From assembly GCF_021531435.1 (NCBI RefSeq), contig NZ_JAFBIS010000015.1, positions 1 through 64,000 of the forward strand: 64,000 nt of DNA, in the 5' to 3' direction. Source of the DNA: Oscillibacter valericigenes. GTDB taxonomy: Bacteria > Bacillota > Clostridia > Oscillospirales > Oscillospiraceae. Shown piece by piece: positions 1-8,340 of the stretch. A program made the position numbers and the translations under genes. How positions within the stretch are numbered: the first letter of the stretch is position 1; every line of letters begins with the position of its first letter. The notes under the pieces are model-generated. The model saw only the letters and a list, made by a program, of their open reading frames with translations, was not told where the DNA came from and did not search any database.

Positions 1-846
1 GCCCCGGCCCCCGCGCCGGAGCCTCAGCAGTTTTTCTTTACCCGGGAAAACTTCCCCCGTCTCAACGGCTCCACCTCCACGGTGCCCCTGGGCCAGGCCA
101 TCGCCAGCGTCCTGCTGGGTGAGAGCCGGGAGGAGGTCAGCGACCTTATCCAGTTCTCCAAGACCACCCAGTCCTACCGAGACCTGATGTGGGGCAACGC
201 TGACCTGCTCATCGCCGCCGAGCCCGCGGAGGTCATCTGGCAGGAAAAAAAGGAGCAAGGCTTCGACTGGAACATGGAGCCCTTCGCCGTAGATGCCCTG
301 GTGTTCGTGGTGAACGCGGACAACCCGGTGGATTCCCTCACCGTGGAGCAGGTGCAGAAAATCTACACTGGCGAGATCACCAACTGGTCGGAGGTGGGCG
401 GCGATAACCTGGAGATCGTCCCCTTCCAGCGGAACGCCGAGGCCGGCAGCCAGACCGCCATGCTGAAGCTGGTGATGAAAGATCTGCCCATGATGGAGGC
501 CCCCGCAGACTACGTCCGGGGGGAGATGGGCGACCTCATTGAAGCCGTGGCCGCCTACGACGGCACCCACGCCGCCATCGGCTACACGGTCTACTACTAC
601 GCCAACGACATGAAAATGGCCGACGGCCTGAAAATTCTGTCCATCGACGGGGTAGTCCCTTGCGCCGACACCATCCGCAGCGGCGCCTACCCGTTCCTGA
701 ACAACTACTACGTCCTCACCGCCGCTGACCTCCCGGAGGACGCCCCCGCCAAAATCCTCTACGACTGGATTTTGAGTGAGGAAGGGCAGAAACTGGTGGC
801 CTATGAGGGCTATGTCTCCGTGCTGGATGTGGGGGATAACGCATGA
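1..846 (+). CDS. PstS-like phosphate-type substrate-binding protein, 5' end outside the window
   Basis: The frame is open from base 1, so the N-terminus lies upstream. The visible part starts with a Pro/Ala-rich linker (APAPAPEP) typical of the region after a lipoprotein anchor. It continues with NGSTSTVPLGQA, which resembles the DGSTST ligand loop of PstS-type periplasmic-binding proteins. Later come VQKIYTGEITNWSEVGG and EAGSQTAMLKLVM, both PstS hallmarks (the IFSGKITNW and R..SGT regions). About 281 residues are visible, close to a full binding domain. The stop overlaps the ATG of the next gene (ATGA), so the two are translationally coupled. No pst permease genes are visible, so the role could be sensing or phosphate binding rather than transport. 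The family call is firm; the ligand is inferred. Confidence 0.85.
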   Translation, partial: APAPAPEPQQFFFTRENFPRLNGSTSTVPLGQAIASVLLGESREEVSDLIQFSKTTQSYRDLMWGNADLLIAAEPAEVIWQEKKEQGFDWNMEPFAVDALVFVVNADNPVDSLTVEQVQKIYTGEITNWSEVGGDNLEIVPFQRNAEAGSQTAMLKLVMKDLPMMEAPADYVRGEMGDLIEAVAAYDGTHAAIGYTVYYYANDMKMADGLKILSIDGVVPCADTIRSGAYPFLNNYYVLTAADLPEDAPAKILYDWILSEEGQKLVAYEGYVSVLDVGDNA

Positions 847-1967
847 AGCGGCTGACGGTTTCCCTACTGGCGCTGATCCTGCTGGCGGGCTGCGCGTCTC
901 CCGCCCCGGAACCCGCACCGGAGCCGGAACCCCTCTCCCCGGTCTACACCGACTGGTCCAAGCTGACGCCCTATGAACCGGCGAAAGAGCAGTACGCCTA
1001 CGCCGATACTTACCGGGAGGACGGCGCGCTCCGGCCCAGTGGAGATTACGGTTTTCTGCTGCCCTACATCGGCAGCTATCTGGAGACGGAAAGCTACATG
1101 GGCCCCCTCACCACTCTGGGCCTGGTCACCGTCGACGGGCGGCTGGTGACGCCGCCGGTCTACGCGGAAATTGAAATGGCGCGGGACTGGCTGACAAACG
1201 CCTACGCCCCGTTTCTGCTGCTGTACCGGGGCGAGGTCACGGCCCGCCATGAGAACGAATGGGGTTCCTGGGCGGAGGGCGATTTCAATTTGACCGTGGC
1301 CTCCCCGGACGGAAGCTGGGTCCGGGAGCTGCCGCCCTGCTACGGCGGCGGCTGTCTCCTCAGCGGCGACCGGTTAGCGTTGGCGCTGACGGACGGCTCC
1401 GTCCTCATTTTGAATCCCGACGGAAGCACCGCCATGACTTTCCCCGCCTCCGCTCTGGAGCCGTATCTGGGCGAGGGCTTCACCTGGCAGTGGGACGGCG
1501 GCCCTAGCCTGGACTGGGTAGATGATGTAGGCCGGGTCTGGAAGTATGATGAAAACGACCCGGAAGGCAGCCGCTACGCCTGCTGGCTGAACCCGGACAC
1601 CGGGGCCGTCACAATGGACCCGCCGCCTAGCTTTGTGGAGCCGGAATATGAATACCAGGAAGGCCCGGAGTTGGCCTTTCCCGGCTACAACGACTGGGAT
1701 ACCCTCACCGACCCCGTGACCGGAAAGCTATACTGCTCAGGTGCCCGGACAGACGGCAGCGGTATCCGGGACCTGCTGGACGAACAGGGGCAGGTCATTC
1801 TGGAAGACTGCGAGCTGTCCTACTGGGTCATGGGCATTGAACACGGCTGGCAAAGCCCCTGGGTCTGGGCGGACCGCATCGCCTGTTCCGAGGACGGCGT
1901 TTTCTGTTACTACGACCTGGGCGGGAACTGCGTGTTCCGCCGGACTATCCAAACGAATCTGGACTGA
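843..1967 (+). CDS. Lipoprotein with WG-repeat-like segments, function unknown
   Basis: 374 residues. The first 17 residues form a lipoprotein signal peptide ending in the lipobox LLAGC, so the protein should be anchored on the outer face of the membrane. A short Pro/Glu linker follows. Segments such as GLVTVDGRLVTPPVYAEIE, a DEQGQVILEDCE stretch and DLGGNCVFRR resemble degenerate WG repeats (beta hairpins with DG..V), suggesting a beta-rich extracellular fold. It overlaps the PstS-like gene by 4 bases and ends at a strong terminator, so the two form the end of one transcription unit. No enzymatic motif was recognised; a ligand-binding or surface role is only a guess. Confidence 0.75.
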   Translation: MKRLTVSLLALILLAGCASPAPEPAPEPEPLSPVYTDWSKLTPYEPAKEQYAYADTYREDGALRPSGDYGFLLPYIGSYLETESYMGPLTTLGLVTVDGRLVTPPVYAEIEMARDWLTNAYAPFLLLYRGEVTARHENEWGSWAEGDFNLTVASPDGSWVRELPPCYGGGCLLSGDRLALALTDGSVLILNPDGSTAMTFPASALEPYLGEGFTWQWDGGPSLDWVDDVGRVWKYDENDPEGSRYACWLNPDTGAVTMDPPPSFVEPEYEYQEGPELAFPGYNDWDTLTDPVTGKLYCSGARTDGSGIRDLLDEQGQVILEDCELSYWVMGIEHGWQSPWVWADRIACSEDGVFCYYDLGGNCVFRRTIQTNLD

Positions 1968-2007
1968 AAAACAGTGCCGTGGCTCATCAGCCACGGCACT
2001 GTTTTTT
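1968..2007. terminator. Bidirectional intrinsic terminator
   Basis: A perfect 13-bp stem (CAGTGCCGTGGCT, 1972-1984, with its complement at 1989-2001) has a 4-nt loop, an A-run before it and a T-run after it. It lies between the convergent lipoprotein gene and the minus-strand Nudix gene and can serve both. Confidence 0.9.
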
Positions 2008-2013
2008 ATTGCA

Positions 2014-2532
2014 TCACTTCGTCGGAAATCCAAAATGATCCCGCATGCTGAACAGGAACTCCAGAAAGCCATCGGGATAGGGAATGAACTCCCCGCTTTT
2101 CACCATAGCCAGCAGCTCCTCCAGCGTCACCCAGCGGACGGCGCTGACCTCCTCCTTCTGGAGCGCCAGCTGCGTCTCGTCCAGGTCCCGGTTCACGATA
2201 TAAAAATCATCGAACCCCTCCGGGAAATTCACCGTCACGGAGGGCCGCAGCCCCGTCAGGTCCAGGGGATACCCCAGCTCCTCCCGGAACTCCCGCTCGG
2301 CGCCCTGGCGGCTGGTCTCGCCCGCGTCCACGCCGCCGCCCACGGTCACGTCCCACAAGCCGGGCCAAATACGCTTCTCCGGCGTCCGCTTCTGAATGAG
2401 GAGGCAGCCCCGGCTGTCGAACACGCAGACATGGACCACGATGCGGTGCTCGCCGGGTCCCTTGGGGGCGTGGCGCTCCGCCGTCCGGCCCAGGGGTATC
2501 CGGTTTTCGTCATATAAATCCACCAATTCCAT
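2014..2532 (-). CDS. Nudix hydrolase (isopentenyl-diphosphate isomerase-like subgroup)
   Basis: 172 residues with a complete Nudix box: GGGVDAGE..., then REFREELGY, matching GX5EX7REUXEEXGU. The N-terminus (ELVDLYDENRIPLG) and HRIVVHVCVFDSRG resemble the Idi-like Nudix group that hydrolyses or isomerises diphosphate-containing compounds. Start ATG has the purine-rich site GAGGAGAG. It begins 12 nt after the DUF6472-like gene and is probably the last gene of the yedF operon, although Nudix enzymes are not a standard part of selenium clusters. The substrate cannot be deduced. Confidence 0.85.
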   Translation of the reverse strand: MELVDLYDENRIPLGRTAERHAPKGPGEHRIVVHVCVFDSRGCLLIQKRTPEKRIWPGLWDVTVGGGVDAGETSRQGAEREFREELGYPLDLTGLRPSVTVNFPEGFDDFYIVNRDLDETQLALQKEEVSAVRWVTLEELLAMVKSGEFIPYPDGFLEFLFSMRDHFGFPTK

Positions 2533-2544
2533 GCTGCTCTCTCC

Positions 2545-2712
2545 TCACTGACGCCGGGCGGTCTGGTAATCGTCGCCCCGGCGGTAAAAGGGGCAGGCGT
2601 TGTTGGCGCTGCGCAGAAACCGCTCCATCTCGTCCTCGTCCAGGTCCATCGTGCAGTAATACGCGTCGATCTCGTCGTCATAGTCGTAGTGGACGCATTC
2701 CTCACAATTCAT
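2545..2712 (-). CDS. Small Cys/Asp-rich protein, DUF6472-like
   Basis: A 55-residue ORF starting MNCEECVHYDYDDEID with a YYCTMDLDEDEM segment and NACPFYRRGDDYQ near the C-terminus. Four cysteines (C3, C6, C20, C40) sit in a pattern like a small metal-binding or redox module, and the composition matches the DUF6472 family common in Clostridia. A GAAGGGA ribosome binding site precedes the ATG. It lies 15 nt after the DUF3343 gene and 12 nt before the Nudix gene in a tight minus-strand operon. Function unknown; metal binding is inferred from the cysteines only. Confidence 0.75.
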   Translation of the reverse strand: MNCEECVHYDYDDEIDAYYCTMDLDEDEMERFLRSANNACPFYRRGDDYQTARRQ

Positions 2713-2727
2713 ACCATCATTCCCTTC

Positions 2728-2964
2728 TCACAGGATGATAGCATAAATGCCGTCGATCATCAAGTGCCGCGCCATCACCAAGTCCTCCAACGCCTCCCGT
2801 GCGTCAGGCGGCGCCGCCCAGCACATCCCGCACCCGGCGGTGATGCTCCGGGGCACGGGGATCAGCCGCCCCGGAAGGCCCACCTCCTTGCAGGAGCGCT
2901 CCATCGCCATGGCTCCGGCGGTGGTGCGGAAAGTCACCACGCACTTTTCCTGTTTTTGGCGCAT
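2728..2964 (-). CDS. DUF3343 putative Se/S carrier protein
   Basis: 78 residues beginning MRQKQEKCVVTFRTTAGAMA and containing a GCGMCWA motif at about residues 44-50. This matches the DUF3343 family, small ferredoxin-fold proteins proposed to carry selenium or sulfur. Start chosen at 2964, where GGAGGAA sits correctly; longer frames upstream are antisense noise. The start lies one base after the cysteine desulfurase stop, giving yedF - desulfurase - DUF3343 in one unit. That trio is known from the selenium-dependent molybdenum hydroxylase maturation neighbourhood. Role in persulfide or selenide relay is inference. Confidence 0.85.
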   Translation of the reverse strand: MRQKQEKCVVTFRTTAGAMAMERSCKEVGLPGRLIPVPRSITAGCGMCWAAPPDAREALEDLVMARHLMIDGIYAIIL

Positions 2965-2965
2965 C

Positions 2966-4102
2966 TCATTCCTCCGCCAGGATACGGACGGCCTCCGCCG
3001 CCGCGTCGGTCTCCGCCTCCGTGTTGAAGTACGACCAGGAGAACCGGACAGCTCCCTGCTCGGTCGTTCCAAGGGCCCGGTGGAGCCGGGGCGCGCAGTG
3101 GGCGCCGGGCCGGGTGGCGATGCCGAACCGCTCCGCCAGCTCATCGGCGACCTCGCCGGAATCCACGTCGGCAATATTCAAAGTCACCACAGGCGCCCGC
3201 TCTGTTTTGCTGTGATCGCCGTACACGGTCACGCCGGGAATTTCCCGCACCTGCTCGTAGAACCGCCGGGCTAACGCCGTCTCATGGGCCCGGATGTTGT
3301 CCGGCCCGGTCTCCAGCAAAAAGTCCACCGCCGCGGACAGTCCCGCCAGGCCGTGGCTGTTCAGCGTTCCTGCCTCCAGCCGGGTAGGATACTCCTCCGG
3401 CTGAGACTCCAGAAAGCTCTGGACCCCGGTGCCACCCACGGCGAAGGGCCGGATGTCCAGCCCCTCCCGGACGCACAGTCCCCCGGTGCCCTGGGGCCCC
3501 AGCAAACTCTTGTGTCCGGTGAAGCACACCACGTCGATGTGCTGGCGCTCCATGTCGATAGGGAACACTCCCGCCGTCTGGGAGGCGTCCAGGATGAACA
3601 GCAGGCCATGGGCGCGGCAGAATTCCCCCACCCGGTCAATGTCCACCAGGTCTCCCGTCAGGTTGGAGGCGTGGGTGCAGACCACCGCCCGGGTGTCGGG
3701 CCGCAGCAGCCGTTCAAAATCATCATAGTCGATTTGGCCCCGGCTGTCGGCGGACACAAAATCCAGCCCCATTCCCTGCCGCTCCAGGCGGTACAGGGGC
3801 CGCAGCACGGAGTTGTGCTCGAAGTCGGTGGAGATCACATGGTCTCCCGGCCCCAGCAGACCGGAAATGGCGATGTTCAGCGCCAGGGTGGAATTGGGCG
3901 TGAAGCACACATGGTCGGGCCGCCGGCAGCCGAACAGCCCCGCCAGCTTCTCCCGGAGGCCGTACACCGTCCGGGCCGCCGCCAGAGCCTCCGGGTGGAC
4001 GCCCCGGCCGCAGTTGCCCCAGCCGTCCATGGCCGCCGTCACCGCATCCGCCACGCCGGGGGGCTTGGGCCGGGTAGTGGCGGCGTTGTCCAGATAGATC
4101 AA
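2966..4102 (-). CDS. Cysteine desulfurase family protein (EF2568-type aminotransferase class V)
   Basis: 378 residues of a PLP-dependent fold-type I enzyme. The Schiff-base lysine lies in CFTGHKSLLGPQG and the candidate catalytic cysteine in RPGAHCAPRLHRALG near the C-terminus. The N-terminus MIYLDNAATTRPKP is typical. It most resembles the clostridial/enterococcal EF2568 type (TIGR01977) rather than housekeeping IscS. The start codon is TTG and shares bases with the upstream yedF TGA (TTGA), with GGAAGGTGG upstream, so translation is coupled. Expected activity is removal of S or Se from cysteine or selenocysteine, handing it to YedF/DUF3343. A separate IscS/NifS-like gene lies at 49.8 kb. 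Confidence 0.9.
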   Translation of the reverse strand: MIYLDNAATTRPKPPGVADAVTAAMDGWGNCGRGVHPEALAAARTVYGLREKLAGLFGCRRPDHVCFTPNSTLALNIAISGLLGPGDHVISTDFEHNSVLRPLYRLERQGMGLDFVSADSRGQIDYDDFERLLRPDTRAVVCTHASNLTGDLVDIDRVGEFCRAHGLLFILDASQTAGVFPIDMERQHIDVVCFTGHKSLLGPQGTGGLCVREGLDIRPFAVGGTGVQSFLESQPEEYPTRLEAGTLNSHGLAGLSAAVDFLLETGPDNIRAHETALARRFYEQVREIPGVTVYGDHSKTERAPVVTLNIADVDSGEVADELAERFGIATRPGAHCAPRLHRALGTTEQGAVRFSWSYFNTEAETDAAAEAVRILAEE

Positions 4103-4710
4103 GGCTTGACCACCTTCCCGGCGCCCGCCAGCTTCTCCACAATGGAGTACATGTTGGTCACGGACCCCACCGCTAATCTTTCCGTCAGGCCGTAGTAGTT
4201 CAGGCAGGTGCCGCAGGTCAGGATCTCCACGCCCTGCTCCTCCAGCTTTTTCAGGTCCTCCAGAGAAGCGGAGCCCTCAGTGGTCAGTTTCGCGCCGCCG
4301 TTATAGAACAGCATGGTCTTTGGCGGCACGGGAAGCTGACTGACGGCGAAGAGGAAGCCCTTCATCAGAGTCTTTCCCAGCTCCTCGCTGCCCCGGCCCA
4401 TGGCATCGGTATCCACCGCCACTACGAAATCCCCGGCAGCGGGGACGGTACAGGCCATCTCCGGCTCCTCGATGGGCGCATCACCCACAGGGGCCGTGAC
4501 CTCCATCCTCACGGCAAATTCCTTTTCGCCCCGTTTTTCGGTCACGGCGGTCAGATGGTTCCCCGCGGCCATCCGCAGCAGGTTCTGCACGGCGGTTTCG
4601 TTATCCACCAATATTTCCAGCGTTCCCGGCTCGGTCATCTCCCGCAGGGCGCGGGTGGCCTTTACCACGGGGATCGGGCACTGTTCTCCCAAAGCGTTTA
4701 CGACGATCAT
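4099..4710 (-). CDS. yedF: Sulfurtransferase-like selenium metabolism protein YedF
   Basis: 203 residues. The N-terminal TusA-like domain (about 1-75) has the CPIPV motif with Cys11. The C-terminal DsrE-like domain (about 90-203) contains ILTCGTCLNYYGL. This two-domain order defines YedF in selenium-using bacteria. The start was set at MIVVNALGEQC (4710), which has AGAGGA upstream; a longer frame to 4776 lacks a ribosome binding site. It is the first gene of the operon that runs down to about 2.0 kb. No selD or selA is visible in the window. Confidence 0.92.
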   Translation of the reverse strand: MIVVNALGEQCPIPVVKATRALREMTEPGTLEILVDNETAVQNLLRMAAGNHLTAVTEKRGEKEFAVRMEVTAPVGDAPIEEPEMACTVPAAGDFVVAVDTDAMGRGSEELGKTLMKGFLFAVSQLPVPPKTMLFYNGGAKLTTEGSASLEDLKKLEEQGVEILTCGTCLNYYGLTERLAVGSVTNMYSIVEKLAGAGKVVKP

Positions 4711-4872
4711 CGGCTCATCCTCTTTCTCCGCCGAAGCGGTTTTTCTCATTGTACCGCCTGCCGCCGGGAATGGCAAGGGGTTATTTTTTCAAAAGGATAG
4801 CCAAAATAGCCACAAATCCCCGGGCTCTTCCCGGGAAAAACCCGTGCAGTTCGCCGTTTCTCGCCGGATTTC

Positions 4873-4902
4873 TTGACAGAGCAACGCTTTACATCGTAAA
4901 AT
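4873..4902 (+). promoter_or_regulatory. Sigma-A promoter for lysA
   Basis: Perfect -35 TTGACA (4873-4878), 18-bp spacer and -10 TAAAAT (4897-4902), about 64 bases before the lysA ATG. Confidence 0.8.
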
Positions 4903-4965
4903 AGCAGACATGGTATCCAATACGCGGGATTTCCCGCGATTCTGAACGATTCGAGGTCGCCGCCC

Positions 4966-6222
4966 ATGAAAACGCCGTTTGTGACAAAAGACCAGCTGGA
5001 GGCCATCGCCGCCCAGTATCCCACCCCCTTCCACATCTACGATGAGAAGGGCATCCGTGAAAACGCCCGCCGCCTGAAGGCCGCCTTCGCCTGGAACCCC
5101 GGCTACCGGGAGTATTTCGCGGTGAAGGCCACTCCCACCCCCGCCATTCTGAAAATCCTGAAAGAGGAGGGCTGCGGCTGCGACTGCTCCTCCGAGGCGG
5201 AGCTGGTCATGGCCCAGCGGTGCGGCGTCACCGGGGATGGCATCATGTTCTCCTCCAACAACACCCCCGCCCGGGAGTACCAGCTGGCGGACGAGCTGAA
5301 CGCCATCATCAACCTGGACGACCTGACCATGGTGGACTATCTGGAGCAGTCCATCGGCCACATTCCGGAAAAGGTCTGCTGCCGGTATAATCCCGGCGGC
5401 GTGTTCACCCTGGGCGAGACCCGGGAGGGCTTCCAGGTCATGGACAACCCCGGCGACGCCAAGTACGGCATGACCCGCGCCCAGATCGCCGAGGCGTTCA
5501 CCCGCCTTGCAGCCAAGGGCGCCAAGGAGTTCGGCATCCACAGCTTCCTGGCCTCCAACACCCTCTCCAACGAGTATTATCCCGCCCTGGCCCGCATCCT
5601 GTTCCAGCTGGCGGTGGAGCTGAAGCAGGAGACCGGCGTCCACATCACCTTCATCAACCTCTCCGGCGGCGTGGGCATCCCCTACAAGCCCAACCAGCCC
5701 GCCAACGACATCGCCGTCATCGGCGAGGGCGTGCGGAAAGCCTATGAAGAAATCCTGGTGCCCGCCGGGATGGGCGATGTGGCCCTCTGCACGGAGCTGG
5801 GCCGCTTCATGCTGGCCCCCTACGGCCACCTGGTCACCCGGGCCATCCACGAAAAGCACATCTACAAGGAATACATCGGCGTGGACGCCTGCGCCTGCAA
5901 CCTGATGCGGCCCGCCATGTACGGCGCTTACCACCACATCACGGTCATGGGCAAGGAAAACGCCCCCTGCGATCACAAGTACGATGTGTCAGGCGGCCTG
6001 TGCGAGAACAACGACAAATTCGCCGTTGACCGGATGCTGCCGAAGATCGACATCGGCGACCTGCTGGTCATCCACGACACCGGCGCCCACGGCTTCTCCA
6101 TGGGCTATAACTACAACGGCAAGCTCCGCTCCGCCGAGCTGCTGCTCCGGGAGGACGGCAGCGTGGAGCTGATCCGGCGGGCGGAGACGCTGGATGATTA
6201 CTTTGAAACTCTGGTCTGGTAA
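4966..6222 (+). CDS. lysA: Diaminopimelate decarboxylase
   Basis: 418 residues of the alanine-racemase-fold PLP decarboxylase family, catalysing meso-diaminopimelate to lysine plus CO2. The PLP lysine is in EYFAVKATPTPAI (Lys54). Other visible blocks are CDCSSEAEL, NLSGGVGIPY for phosphate binding, CTELGRFM, and YDVSGGLCENNDKFA with its Cys for the second active site, followed by GAHGFSMGYNYNG. The length is normal. The gene stands alone between its own promoter and a strong terminator. The sequence is of the divergent clostridial subgroup, so another D/L-amino-acid decarboxylase specificity is possible but less likely. Confidence 0.9.
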   Translation: MKTPFVTKDQLEAIAAQYPTPFHIYDEKGIRENARRLKAAFAWNPGYREYFAVKATPTPAILKILKEEGCGCDCSSEAELVMAQRCGVTGDGIMFSSNNTPAREYQLADELNAIINLDDLTMVDYLEQSIGHIPEKVCCRYNPGGVFTLGETREGFQVMDNPGDAKYGMTRAQIAEAFTRLAAKGAKEFGIHSFLASNTLSNEYYPALARILFQLAVELKQETGVHITFINLSGGVGIPYKPNQPANDIAVIGEGVRKAYEEILVPAGMGDVALCTELGRFMLAPYGHLVTRAIHEKHIYKEYIGVDACACNLMRPAMYGAYHHITVMGKENAPCDHKYDVSGGLCENNDKFAVDRMLPKIDIGDLLVIHDTGAHGFSMGYNYNGKLRSAELLLREDGSVELIRRAETLDDYFETLVW

Positions 6223-6232
6223 AAAGTGCTGA

Positions 6233-6268
6233 CCGCCGCGGAACAGTTTGTTCCGCGGCGGTTTTTTT
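6233..6268 (+). terminator. Intrinsic terminator of lysA
   Basis: A 12-bp perfect stem (CCGCCGCGGAAC, 6233-6244, with its complement at 6250-6261) is followed by seven T. Confidence 0.92.
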
Positions 6269-6281
6269 CGGCAAAAGACGC

Positions 6282-6305
6282 AACGTTTTTCCCCCGCCGC
6301 ACGTC
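6282..6305 (+). promoter_or_regulatory. Candidate ECF-type promoter of the first sigma/anti-sigma pair
   Basis: AAC (6282-6284) followed by a T-rich stretch, a 17-bp spacer and CGTC (6302-6305). This matches the general AAC...CGTC architecture of ECF promoters, suggesting autoregulation. Confidence 0.45.
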
Positions 6306-6352
6306 TAGGAAAGTGAATGCCGGGGGAGCGCTCCCCGGAAAGGAGGTGCCCC

Positions 6353-6895
6353 ATGGACGATGATCTATCCGCCCGGCTGCGGCTGGGCGATCCCGCCGCC
6401 CTGGAAGAGGCCATGGACCGTTATGCGTCCTACGCGGCCAAAATCATCGCGGCCTATCTGAACCGCACACTGCCGCCCGAGGATATGGAGGAGGTCCTCT
6501 CCGATGTATTCGTCAGCCTTTGGAACAGCCGGGAGCGTCTGAAAGGCGAGGTAAAACCCTATCTGGCGGCGATCGCCCGGAATGCCGCCCGTCAGAAGCT
6601 GCGGCAGTTCCGGCCCATGGAAGCGCTGCCGGAGGACCGGGAGCTGGCGGATGAAGCGCCCCAGCCGGAGCAGCGGGCGGAGACAGCGGAACGGGACGCC
6701 TCCTTGCACCAGGCCATCGGCGCCCTGTCCCCGGAGGACCGGGCGCTGTTCATCCGTTACTACTACCTGGAACAGACGGTGGAGGAGATCAGCGCCGTCA
6801 CGGGACAAAATCCCTCCACCCTGCGGGTCCGGCTCCACCGGGGCCGGAAAAAGCTGAAGCAATTTTTGTTGGAAAGGGGTGTTTGCGGTGACTGA
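6353..6895 (+). CDS. ECF-type RNA polymerase sigma factor (pair 1)
   Basis: 180 residues. Sigma region 2 lies at about residues 10-75 (DRYASYAAKIIAAYL, MEEVLSDVFVSLWNSRE). Region 4 lies at about 115-175 (LSPEDRALFIRYYYLEQTVEEISAVTG, then a helix-turn-helix with LRVRLHRGRKKLKQ). Start chosen at 6353 because AGGAGGT lies 6 bases upstream; the frame extends to 6317 but without a site. The next gene begins inside its last codons. The signal it answers to should be sensed by the partner anti-sigma. Confidence 0.92.
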   Translation: MDDDLSARLRLGDPAALEEAMDRYASYAAKIIAAYLNRTLPPEDMEEVLSDVFVSLWNSRERLKGEVKPYLAAIARNAARQKLRQFRPMEALPEDRELADEAPQPEQRAETAERDASLHQAIGALSPEDRALFIRYYYLEQTVEEISAVTGQNPSTLRVRLHRGRKKLKQFLLERGVCGD

Positions 6896-8297
6896 ATTTC
6901 ATATTCCCACCGAGCAGGAGCTGGACGCCCTGCTTGGCGAGGAGCCGCAGTTCGACCTGGACGCCGTGAAGCGCCGCGCCCTTTCCCGTATCGGCGAACC
7001 GGCGGAACAGCCCCGCAAGCGGCGGCTGCCCCTGCGGGGCCTTCTGATCGCCGCCGTGGTCTGTGTCCTGTCCGCCGGCGTCGTGGCCGCGGCGGATCAC
7101 GCCACCAACGGTCAGATCACCCAGGCTTTGGGCATCCGGAAGCCCGCGGTGGAGGCCGTGGCCCCGCCCGCGCCGGAGAAAGCCGCCGTACCGGAGGAAA
7201 AAGCGCCCCCTGTCCAGCCCGCAAAGCCGAAGCCCGTGCCGGAGGAGCCCCCGGAGCTGGATGAGCAGGTGGCCGAAGCCCTGTCCATTCCCAAGGTGCA
7301 GGCCCATAAGCTGCGCCCCGCTGTTCAAAAGGTCGGGCAGACAGCGGAGGACCAGGGCGTCCGCATGACGGTACTGCAGACCCTGGGAGACCCCTCCTGT
7401 CTGTATATCAAGCTGCGGTTCGACTTCCCGGAAACGGTCACCGCCAGCGGCTATCTGGAATTTGACTCCCTGAACATCTCTCTTGAAGACGCTGACGGGT
7501 ACGGCTGGAGCGAAACCATTCTGGAGCAGGATGACCGCTCCATCACCTATCTGCTGTCGACCCATTTCTACGGCGGAGACTCCCTGAACGGCCGAACCAT
7601 CACCGTGACCGCCGAAAACTACGGCCATCCCCACCAGTATACCGCCGATGAGTCCGTCCAGCTGGCAGGGGAGGCCGGAAAGCCCTATACCTCCATCCTA
7701 TACCCCGACGGCACCATCGACTGGGCGGTCACGGAGGAGGACCTGGCCGCCCTGCCCCCGGAGGCGGAGCCCACCGTCATTCGCTCCGAAGGCTTCACCA
7801 TCAGCGTGAGGACGGACGGCAGCAAGGTGGTGACCTACGACGGCGAGCACGGCGACCAGATGCTGACGGTCTATTTGGTGCCGGACTTCGACACGGTGGT
7901 CGCCGGCAAATGGGAACAGTCCTGGACGCTTCAATACCAGGACCTCTCCCTCTACTGGAGAGGCGAAACAGAGCTGTTCGACCCCCGGCTGACCCTAACG
8001 GAACTCCGCCTCTCGCCTCTTTCCTGGGAGGCCCGCTTCACCGCCCGGGAGCCGCAAGGGGAGGAACTGGGCTTCGGCCTGCTGTACGGCAAAGCCTGGA
8101 ACACCCAGCTCCGCCGCCGGGACGGCTCCCTGACGGATCTCCCCCAGCATTTCAATGCCGGTCTCTCAGAAAACGGAACGCCGGACGGTATGTATACCGT
8201 CTCCACTTTCAGCACGGGCACCGTGTTTGACCAGCCCATCGACCTCTCGGACGTCACCGCCATCGTGATCGGCGGCACGGAATTTCCCCTCTCCTGA
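6888..8297 (+). CDS. Anti-sigma factor with one membrane segment and a large extracytoplasmic domain
   Basis: 469 residues from a GTG start at 6888, chosen because GGAAAGGGG is spaced 8 nt upstream; it overlaps the sigma gene by 8 bases. The N-terminal 45 residues are cytoplasmic and charged (EQELDALLGEEPQFDLDAVKRRAL). One transmembrane helix follows at about 50-70 (GLLIAAVVCVLSAGVVAA), then a Pro/Ala/Lys-rich linker and about 330 residues of beta-rich extracellular sequence. The layout resembles DUF4179-type anti-sigma factors. It probably holds the upstream sigma factor inactive until the outer domain senses a signal; the signal is unknown. Confidence 0.75.
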   Translation: MTEFHIPTEQELDALLGEEPQFDLDAVKRRALSRIGEPAEQPRKRRLPLRGLLIAAVVCVLSAGVVAAADHATNGQITQALGIRKPAVEAVAPPAPEKAAVPEEKAPPVQPAKPKPVPEEPPELDEQVAEALSIPKVQAHKLRPAVQKVGQTAEDQGVRMTVLQTLGDPSCLYIKLRFDFPETVTASGYLEFDSLNISLEDADGYGWSETILEQDDRSITYLLSTHFYGGDSLNGRTITVTAENYGHPHQYTADESVQLAGEAGKPYTSILYPDGTIDWAVTEEDLAALPPEAEPTVIRSEGFTISVRTDGSKVVTYDGEHGDQMLTVYLVPDFDTVVAGKWEQSWTLQYQDLSLYWRGETELFDPRLTLTELRLSPLSWEARFTAREPQGEELGFGLLYGKAWNTQLRRRDGSLTDLPQHFNAGLSENGTPDGMYTVSTFSTGTVFDQPIDLSDVTAIVIGGTEFPLS

Positions 8298-8300
8298 CAT

Positions 8301-8338
8301 AAAAAGCCTCTCCGCGGCGTTTCGCGGAGAGGCTTTTT
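8301..8338. terminator. Bidirectional intrinsic terminator
   Basis: 16-bp perfect arms (8301-8316 and 8323-8338) of AAAAAGCCTCTCCGCG and its complement, between convergent genes. Confidence 0.92.
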
Positions 8339-8340
8339 CG

